From Bacillota bacterium (GTDB lineage: Bacteria > Bacillota > Clostridia > Acetivibrionales > DTU013): a stretch of 30,182 nt of DNA. The stretch covers positions 1 to 30,182 of the forward strand of contig JAEYRF010000130.1 in assembly GCA_023409615.1 (NCBI GenBank), read 5' to 3'. Below the pieces are notes generated by a model, which was given only the letters and a program-made list of their open reading frames with translations, was not told the DNA's origin and ran no database searches. Numbering within the stretch: the first letter of the stretch is position 1; every line of letters starts with the position of its first letter. A program made the translations under genes and the position numbers. Shown here one piece after another: positions 24,241 to 30,182 of the stretch.

Positions 24241-27189
24241 TTACTTCCTGCGCCATGTCTGTTTTTTATCCAACAGCCTGGAAATATGCGAATGATCCGG
24301 TACCGCATCCTGCGCCGATTTATCTGCTTCATCCCCGCGCACTACAGACTTCTTCGGGTTTACTGTATCCTTCTTCGGGTTTATCGGTGCTTTTTCTGGA
24401 ATTGTCACAGCCTTTTGTGTAGTCACCGCCGTAGTCACCGCCGTAGTCTTGCCCGTAGTCTTGCCCGCCGCCTTACCTGTAGCCTTTCCTGTAGTCTTAC
24501 CCGTAGTTATGCCCGTAGCCTTGCCCGTAGCTATATCAGCCTTAATCTCAGATTCCGAAGCCTTTTCTTTAGATACTATCGCCTTCAACGCAGTTACCAC
24601 AGTATTATCTGCGGCCACCGCTTGCGCCGGCATTTTCCTCCACAAATTAACACGTAAATTGAGCCGCTTCAAAGCAACATCGATTAAAAATAAAACAAAT
24701 ATTGTTACGTAGAGTATCTGAGTTGGATCCACTTTGCCTGTGACCGGCGGCAATTCGCTCTTAAAGACCTGGGCAGGATCGTCAAGCAAGCGTCCTCCGC
24801 CCTCATACGCAATCTTTTGAAGCAGTGTCTCATTGCTGCCCTCAAGCAAATCATATTCCGCGGAATAAGGCATAATCAACCCCGTACTGATTCGCTCACT
24901 TCTTCCATCATTGCCGGAAAGTATAATATCCGCAATATAGACCCCGCTTTTGAGGTTGCTGAAGGAACCACTGTACTCTCCCGGAGCTCCGGGCAACAGC
25001 TCAATGTCCTGTTTGGCACCGTCAGGCCCAATGATAGTTCCCTTGACATCAGTGGCTGTCATGAATGCGTCGTCTTGAGCCTTAACTGTTATAGAGCCCT
25101 CCCGGCCTTCAATATCAGATTCCACTGTATACCCCTGGCTCATATTCTGCTGAACCAGCCATGACACTGTATTCTTCCAGAACCTGCCGGAGTTCTCCCA
25201 ATTCATCCAGTCATATGTCCATATCCCCTGAGCATCAGGTGTCCAGGCGACAGTCCTGCCAAGTCCATATTGCCAGCTTGCCAGAACAGGATCTTCCTCG
25301 TCGCTTTCCAGTATTACATTTGCTGTTTGCTTTGCGGTAGTTGTGACATATCCGTCTAGCTGCGGCACCGAATCAATGCCTTTGAGAATATCAGAAGAGC
25401 CTGCTGCTCTTGGAGCAAATGTCCTGTTAGTGAGATATTTCTTCCCTGCCAGGAACACTTCCTTTGCAAAGATCTTTGGAATATCTGTAAATTCATCCGT
25501 CTGGTAAAACCTTCCCTTTCCTCCGTAAGCAAGCGCCCTCATCAGAAGAGAATCCGCACTGCGGCCTACCGCAACAGTGGACAGTGTAATTTCCTTTTCC
25601 CTTAAGCCTTCGATCAAAGGCTCATACCCTTCCTTCTCAGCCTCACCGTCCGTCAAAAGAATAATGTGCTTCAGTTTTGTATCCAGATCCTGTATTGCGT
25701 CATAGGCAGCTTCCAGAGGCGGAAGGATCTGCGTTCCCCCGCCGGATCTGATGGAACCTATCGCATCCTGAATAGCCTGCAAATCATCAAGCTTCTGAGG
25801 CTCGACCACCCACTTATATGCATCGTCAAAAGCAAGCACCCCTATCATGTCATCCTGATTGAGCACCTCTGTTGAACGTATAGCCGCCTCCCTCGCCAGT
25901 TCCATCTTCGCAATACCATAATCTCCGCTCGACATGCTCCCCGACTTGTCAATAACAAGCATCAATGCAAGGTTCGGCTCTTCCTCCTTTGGCTTTATAT
26001 CCATATTGACAGGCAGCAGCTTCTCCAATGTAGTCTTATAATACCCTCCGGGACCATAACTGTTGTCGCCGCCCGTAACGAGCAGACCTTTCCCCTGATG
26101 GCTCACCACCGTTTCCAGATTATCGAGGAACTTATCGCTAAGGCTGTCAGCCGGAACGTTTGCAAGTATGAACGCATCATACTTCAACAATTCTGCCTGA
26201 TCTACAGGAACCTGCTTTGGATTGATCAGTGTCAGATTCATATCATCCTTTAAAATGTCAGCAATATTCCTACCTGCCTCGTCAGAATCCTGAATCACCA
26301 TTATCTCAGGGATATCCTTAACGTATGTATAAGAGGAAAGCGTATTATTGTGTGAAACTGTATCCTCGTCGGCAAGCACCTCAACTGAGTAAGTCACCAT
26401 TCCACCATTAGCAGCTTTATCTAAGAAAACAAATTGATTTTCGCCCTTATTTAGCACAACCTCTTTTTGTGTTGTCAGCAGACGATTGCTATACAGCCGG
26501 AGAACAGCCCCTGTATTGATACTGCTCTTAACATTGACTGTAATCTCGAATTGTTCATTTAGATGTACTGAATCCGGTATTTTCAGTTCCTGAAGCTGAA
26601 CCTCATTCATAAAACCGGAGTTGACAGGATAGACATCAACGCTATAGCCCTTCGCTTTCATCTGCCTGACCTGAAGAATAGCATTACCTGTGTTTTCACG
26701 TCCATCAGTCAAAAGTATAACTCGTTTTTTATGATCCCATGGCATAATGGACTGTGCAGACACGAGAGCATTTTCCATGCTTGTAAATGTAGTATCAACT
26801 TGCGTTTGCAGGCCGTCAAACAGTGGGTACTTCGAAGACAACAGTTCAATCGATGAATCGCCTCCAAAATTGATGATTCCGGCCTCATCATTCCTGCCCA
26901 TGCTTTTTACTGCCTCCCGGACAAAATCAACACCATGCTCCTTTTGACGGATACTATCTGAAGAGTCCACAAGAAACAAAGTAGTTGCCATAGTAGACAT
27001 CTGCTGAAATGTAATTCCTGACAGCAGCAAAATTACCATCAACAGAGTAAAACTGCGAAGCAGAATAATTGACACTCTTCTCCAGAGTACCAGTCGTATC
27101 ATATTCTTTGTTGTATAATACATGAATGCAGCTGCAGGTAATATTAACAGCAGCAGCCATGGATTTTCAAACTGCACTGCCATTGGCAT
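24241..27189 (-). CDS. Large membrane protein with two VWA domains and a GATase1-like domain (Bat-type operon)
   Basis: Two N-terminal helices (about residues 10-60) are followed by a first VWA domain with DSSDS near residue 75 and LLTDGREN. A GATase1-like domain lies at about 300-400 (DAFILANVP, KGLLVTGGDNSYGPGGY). A second VWA domain has DKSGSMSSGD near 413 and LLTDGEAE. An Ig-like stretch and a helix near 820-840 (LYVTIFVLFLIDVAL) complete the ordered part. The final ~130 residues are a cytoplasmic, Thr/Gly/Lys-rich tail with a ten-unit repeat. Such proteins form complexes with MoxR ATPases, but the function is unknown. The frame is open to 27204; ATG 27189 or ATG 27183 is likely, within the end of the preceding gene. 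The C-terminal tail is unusual for this family. Confidence 0.87.
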   Translation of the reverse strand: MPMAVQFENPWLLLLILPAAAFMYYTTKNMIRLVLWRRVSIILLRSFTLLMVILLLSGITFQQMSTMATTLFLVDSSDSIRQKEHGVDFVREAVKSMGRNDEAGIINFGGDSSIELLSSKYPLFDGLQTQVDTTFTSMENALVSAQSIMPWDHKKRVILLTDGRENTGNAILQVRQMKAKGYSVDVYPVNSGFMNEVQLQELKIPDSVHLNEQFEITVNVKSSINTGAVLRLYSNRLLTTQKEVVLNKGENQFVFLDKAANGGMVTYSVEVLADEDTVSHNNTLSSYTYVKDIPEIMVIQDSDEAGRNIADILKDDMNLTLINPKQVPVDQAELLKYDAFILANVPADSLSDKFLDNLETVVSHQGKGLLVTGGDNSYGPGGYYKTTLEKLLPVNMDIKPKEEEPNLALMLVIDKSGSMSSGDYGIAKMELAREAAIRSTEVLNQDDMIGVLAFDDAYKWVVEPQKLDDLQAIQDAIGSIRSGGGTQILPPLEAAYDAIQDLDTKLKHIILLTDGEAEKEGYEPLIEGLREKEITLSTVAVGRSADSLLMRALAYGGKGRFYQTDEFTDIPKIFAKEVFLAGKKYLTNRTFAPRAAGSSDILKGIDSVPQLDGYVTTTAKQTANVILESDEEDPVLASWQYGLGRTVAWTPDAQGIWTYDWMNWENSGRFWKNTVSWLVQQNMSQGYTVESDIEGREGSITVKAQDDAFMTATDVKGTIIGPDGAKQDIELLPGAPGEYSGSFSNLKSGVYIADIILSGNDGRSERISTGLIMPYSAEYDLLEGSNETLLQKIAYEGGGRLLDDPAQVFKSELPPVTGKVDPTQILYVTIFVLFLIDVALKRLNLRVNLWRKMPAQAVAADNTVVTALKAIVSKEKASESEIKADIATGKATGITTGKTTGKATGKAAGKTTGKTTAVTTAVTTQKAVTIPEKAPINPKKDTVNPKKSVVRGDEADKSAQDAVPDHSHISRLLDKKQTWRRK
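24349..24383 (-). repeat. Two 14-base direct repeats, 21 bases apart, in the VWA protein tail
   Basis: CTTCTTCGGGTTTA occurs at 24349-24362 and 24370-24383. It encodes NPKKDTV and NPKKSVV in the tail just after the 12-bp repeat array. The 21-base period keeps frame. Confidence 0.75.
24419..24538 (-). repeat. Ten 12-bp in-frame tandem repeats in the VWA protein tail
   Basis: Ten consecutive 12-base units follow GTAGTCTTGCCC on the plus strand, beginning at 24419. Several neighbouring units are identical (24419/24431 and 24443/24455). They encode a TGKT/TGKA/TTAV series in the cytoplasmic tail. Confidence 0.92.
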
Positions 27190-28987
27190 ATACCCACCAT
27201 TCAATTAGTAATATTGCAAGCAATATCCACAACAGCGGCATCTTCAGACTCCACCCCAGTTGCGGCCTGCCCGACGGCTCCATATCATGGTCTTGCTGAA
27301 CACCTGTATTCTTCCGTGATAATTCAAATTCTCTCTCCGAAGGTGCATTAACAAAAAGCTGCTGACTGAGTGTCTCTTTTTCCAGCTTCTGCTCAATTAT
27401 ATATGTTCCGATCTGTGCCGTCCCGTCAAAGGCTGTCACCGGAAATGGCGGTGCTATCAGTATCTTACTGCCGTCAGGAGTAATCACAAACACCTCTCTC
27501 GCTTCAGGATCCACAGAAAGCTCAATGGATTCACCGGCATTTACTGCCGAGATTGTATCAGCACCACCAGGCAGCAGTTCCTGTACAACTCTTGTCATGA
27601 TTACAGGAAAAAATGGCTGAACCGGCAGATTGGTTTCATGCAGGTCAAATCCGAATACTATAATCCGGTTGCTCCCAAGATAGCCTTCAAAGGCTGTGAT
27701 ACCATCACCATTTTCCATAAGTGGATTGCCCCATTCCGGCAGTTGTATCAAATTCGTTTTATAAGCACCAAAGGAAATCTCCTGCTTCAGATTATCATAT
27801 ATCTTGTGCTTAGTTGAACGTATTTCAGTTTGTTCAGATAAGCCGGAAAAGGAAAAGTACTTGTTCTCCTGCGGATTAAAAAGTATTATGTGTCCGTCTT
27901 CAGGCAGCACCTCAGGCATTTCTCCATCAAATATGTATAAATCATACCCAATAAGCTCGTCCATATTCTCCATATCTGTCCTGAATAGCTCCAGACCGGG
28001 CAACAGGCCTAATACCTTTTCAAGAAAAATATTTTTCTTAGTTGTAAGCAGAACTCTGGCAGTTTTATCAGCGTGATTTATCACCCCTGCGGTATTATCC
28101 TTTTTCAGGACGTCTTCAGTATCGATGGTACATTCCAGCTTTGATGATGATTCAGGTATGTCAGTCCAATAAACGCTTTCGATTTTACCGGCGTCAACGA
28201 ATACCCTGCGTGCGTCAACTAAATTACCATCGGAATAAAGGCTAACATCGAGTTCAGCCTCCAGCAATGAAAAATTGGCAATCCGGCTGAGCACAGTCAT
28301 AGTCTGACCACTCTGGTGCTTGCGTTGTGTAAGCAGCGTAACGGCGTAATTGTCCCCGTTTCGATTATAGGAAAAATAACCGGCTGTGTCTTCAATTGCA
28401 GGGCGAACTCCGTCACCGAACCAGCTTATCTGTATTTCAGGCTCTTCACGTATAAGCATATCTACCAGTTCCATTGTTCTGTCCGGATCCTCCGCCGTAT
28501 CGGTAACCCTCATATTTTTTATTTCCTGTATCACTCTGTTCTTGTCATCGACCTTATGCAGTACAATATATGGCGCTGCATCAGAAGCAATCAGTGAAAA
28601 GCTTGTCCCCGGACTGCTTGCTTCCACCAGCTTCAAAGCGTCCTTCTTAGCCGCTTCAAATCTAGTGGGCTGTATGTCTGTGGACTGCATACTAAGCGAG
28701 CAGTCTATTACAATCATAGCCGCTCCACCATTATTGCCTCCGCTGCGGAGGAAAGGCTCCGAAAGTATTAGCGCAAGCAGTACGATAGCCGCAATTTGAA
28801 GAAACATCAAGATGTTTTTCTTCAGTTTCTGCCATGGCGAGTTGGCTTCAACATCCTGCAAAGCAGTCTGCCATAGCTGAAGGCTGGAGGTTATATATTC
28901 CTCATGCTTTTGCTTCAGCAAATATAATATGATGATCACAGGTACAGCCAGCAATGCCAGAAGTCCCCAAGTGTTCTGTAAAATCAA
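27167..28987 (-). CDS. BatA-like VWA membrane protein
   Basis: The protein begins ILQNTWGLLALLAVPVIIILYLLKQKHEEY, the standard BatA N-terminal domain. A second helix is at about 57-78 (ILMFLQIAAIVLLALIL), followed by a VWA domain with MIDAS residues DCSLS near 92-96. The long middle part looks like a GATase1/Ig-like region (YDLYIFDGEMPEVLPEDGHIILFNP). A C-terminal helix PLLWILLAILLIEWWVYA ends it. It starts at a TTG that overlaps the previous stop as TTGA; no ATG fits, and the family start pattern supports this TTG. Together with the DUF58 and MoxR genes it forms a Bat-type operon, thought to assemble or repair envelope or secreted complexes; the substrate is unknown. Confidence 0.9.
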   Translation of the reverse strand: MILQNTWGLLALLAVPVIIILYLLKQKHEEYITSSLQLWQTALQDVEANSPWQKLKKNILMFLQIAAIVLLALILSEPFLRSGGNNGGAAMIVIDCSLSMQSTDIQPTRFEAAKKDALKLVEASSPGTSFSLIASDAAPYIVLHKVDDKNRVIQEIKNMRVTDTAEDPDRTMELVDMLIREEPEIQISWFGDGVRPAIEDTAGYFSYNRNGDNYAVTLLTQRKHQSGQTMTVLSRIANFSLLEAELDVSLYSDGNLVDARRVFVDAGKIESVYWTDIPESSSKLECTIDTEDVLKKDNTAGVINHADKTARVLLTTKKNIFLEKVLGLLPGLELFRTDMENMDELIGYDLYIFDGEMPEVLPEDGHIILFNPQENKYFSFSGLSEQTEIRSTKHKIYDNLKQEISFGAYKTNLIQLPEWGNPLMENGDGITAFEGYLGSNRIIVFGFDLHETNLPVQPFFPVIMTRVVQELLPGGADTISAVNAGESIELSVDPEAREVFVITPDGSKILIAPPFPVTAFDGTAQIGTYIIEQKLEKETLSQQLFVNAPSEREFELSRKNTGVQQDHDMEPSGRPQLGWSLKMPLLWILLAILLIEWWVYANGSAV

Positions 28988-29844
28988 TGCTCCGCCACTT
29001 CCTTTATCATCTCTTCAACAGCCGTCTCCGAAGAAAACTGAAAATAGTATGCTCCCCATTTGGTGCAGCTTCTGTCTATAAAGCTCCTGAAATCGTCCAG
29101 CGCCCTGTCATAGGAATTCAAAAGAGAGGGTGTCACTGTTATATCTACCGTCCCACCGGTTTCAGCGTCAACGAGCCTGACTGATTCACTTAAATCCGGC
29201 CTAATCTCCTGAGGGCTCAGCATATGACACACATACACTGTCTGCTTATGATATGCGAGATATTTTAAGAGCTCACCGATATCCCCCTGAGTAAAGAAAT
29301 CTGAAATAATAACTGTAATACCGCGTCCCCATTTAATACGGCAATCTTCCACAGCTTTTGTAATATTGCTTCCGCCTGTATATTGAACGTTTTCAAGAAT
29401 ATCTGTAATCCTATGAAAAAAATTCTTACCCCTTAGATTTCTACACACTTGCTGCGGATGCTCATCAACACAGCACATGGTAACCCTGTCAAAATTAGTG
29501 AGGCTGATATATGCCAATGCGGCGGTCAGCCTTCTTGAGGATATGCTTTTATTCGGTTCACCCCAGTCCATCGACCTGCTTACATCAAGAAACACTGTGA
29601 CAGGGGCTTCCCTTTCCTCCATAAAGAGTTTGATAAATAGCTTTTCAAATCTCCCATATGCATTCCAATCCAGACGTCGGAAATCGTCCCCCGCCGAATA
29701 TTCCCTATAATCAGAAAATTCTACAGAGCTGCCCTTGCTGCGTGACTTACGATTGCCTGCAGTCGTTCCGTCCAGAGAAAAGCGAGCATTTAGGGAAAGT
29801 CTTTGAATCTTTTGTAGAAATGTGCTATCAAATAATTGGCTCAT
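28984..29844 (-). CDS. DUF58 domain protein (MoxR partner)
   Basis: This is a 286-residue soluble protein. VEFSDYREYSAGDDFRRLDWNAYGR (about 41-64) is the DUF58 signature. It is followed by a VWA-like fold with DVSRS (87-91) and VIISDFF, which could bind a metal ion. DUF58 proteins regularly accompany MoxR AAA+ ATPases and are thought to present substrates or VWA partners to them. The ATG starts 2 bases after the MoxR stop, with AGGTGG upstream, and its own stop overlaps the next TTG start. No membrane segment is seen. Confidence 0.93.
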   Translation of the reverse strand: MSQLFDSTFLQKIQRLSLNARFSLDGTTAGNRKSRSKGSSVEFSDYREYSAGDDFRRLDWNAYGRFEKLFIKLFMEEREAPVTVFLDVSRSMDWGEPNKSISSRRLTAALAYISLTNFDRVTMCCVDEHPQQVCRNLRGKNFFHRITDILENVQYTGGSNITKAVEDCRIKWGRGITVIISDFFTQGDIGELLKYLAYHKQTVYVCHMLSPQEIRPDLSESVRLVDAETGGTVDITVTPSLLNSYDRALDDFRSFIDRSCTKWGAYYFQFSSETAVEEMIKEVAEH

Positions 29845-29846
29845 TC

Positions 29847-30182
29847 CTAGCCACCTATCTCTTTAATTATTTCTGAAATTATATCATCTGGTATCATGCC
29901 TTCTGATGAACCTTCAAAATTCATAAATATACGGTGACGAAGTGCAGGGTATACTGTGTAGTAAATATCTTCAAATGCGACATTGTAGCGTCCTTCAAGC
30001 AAAGCTCTCACTTTTGCCGTTGATATGATTGCTTGAGCACCTCGAGGGCTTGCGCCAAAACGTACATATTTTTTTGCAATTGAGGCTGCGGTTTTTGTTT
30101 CCGGATGTGTCGCCAGCACAAGCTTTACTGCATAGTCCAGGACCGGCGTCGCCACTGGTATTTCCTTAACTGTTTCCATTAT
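29847..30182 (-). CDS. MoxR-family AAA+ ATPase, C-terminal part, 5' end off the window
   Basis: Only the last ~111 codons are present. They form the helical lid domain of MoxR ATPases: LDYAVKLVLATHPE, YVRFGASPRGAQAIISTAKVRALLEGR and DIYYTVYPALRHRIFMNFEG. The Walker motifs lie beyond the right edge. SPRGAQ and the LRHRI segment, with its sensor-2-type arginine, are typical. It heads the MoxR - DUF58 - BatA - VWA operon visible here; its promoter is outside the window. MoxR ATPases are chaperone-like and act with VWA proteins. Confidence 0.93.
   Translation of the reverse strand: MMETVKEIPVATPVLDYAVKLVLATHPETKTAASIAKKYVRFGASPRGAQAIISTAKVRALLEGRYNVAFEDIYYTVYPALRHRIFMNFEGSSEGMIPDDIISEIIKEIGG

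Noticed and set aside
24419..24538. CRISPR-like array of short repeats
   Set aside because: Units are 12 bases with no spacers and are in frame within a protein tail; this is a coding tandem repeat.

Overview
The window looks like a chromosomal segment of a Gram-positive bacterium of the Bacillota, most likely class Clostridia. The evidence is a YveK-type chain-length regulator, a separate BY-kinase and a CpsB/YwqE-type PHP phosphatase in one operon, strong AGGAGG-like ribosome sites, and moderately AT-rich DNA. I cannot name a genus. Coding density is high. The longest stretches without a gene are 15938-16213 and 24015-24240, both under 300 bases. I see no rRNA, tRNA, CRISPR array or transposase gene.

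Region 1 (1-15937, minus strand) is one long surface-polysaccharide operon read leftwards from about 16070. In order of transcription it holds a hexapeptide acetyltransferase, a MurJ/Wzx-like flippase, a GT4 glycosyltransferase, an O-antigen-ligase/polymerase-like membrane protein, a second GT4, two CapK/PaaK-like adenylate-forming enzymes, two paralogous GT4s, a heparinase II/III-like protein, an AlgD-like GDP-mannose 6-dehydrogenase, a WbuB-like GT4, and the start of a Wzz-type protein cut by the window edge. Several genes overlap or abut, which suggests translational coupling.

Region 2 (16214-18262, plus) is a secreted protein with a DUF4874/DUF4832 glycosidase-like part, a Pro-Glu linker and two Ig-like modules. 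It is transcribed divergently from region 1 and ends at a bidirectional terminator. galU follows on the minus strand (18342-19223).

Region 3 (19405-24014, plus) is the initiation and control operon: YveK-like Wzz, BY-kinase, CpsB-type phosphatase and polyprenyl-phosphate sugar-1-phosphate transferase. A CoA-disulfide reductase/rhodanese fusion is unexpectedly joined to its end.

Region 4 (24241-30182, minus) is a MoxR - DUF58 - BatA-like - large VWA membrane protein operon, entering from beyond the right edge. A MITE-like inverted-repeat element separates it from region 3.

Taken together, regions 1-3 describe a Wzx/Wzy-type exopolysaccharide made on undecaprenyl phosphate. The phosphotransferase starts the unit, five GT4s extend it, the flippase and polymerase export and polymerise it, and the Wzz/kinase/phosphatase set controls length. 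GalU supplies UDP-glucose. The AlgD-like enzyme, with a uronate-lyase-like neighbour, predicts a mannuronate-type acidic sugar. The most unusual property is that several unrelated proteins carry in-frame short tandem repeats with different units (12, 15, 21 and 24 bp) at domain borders.
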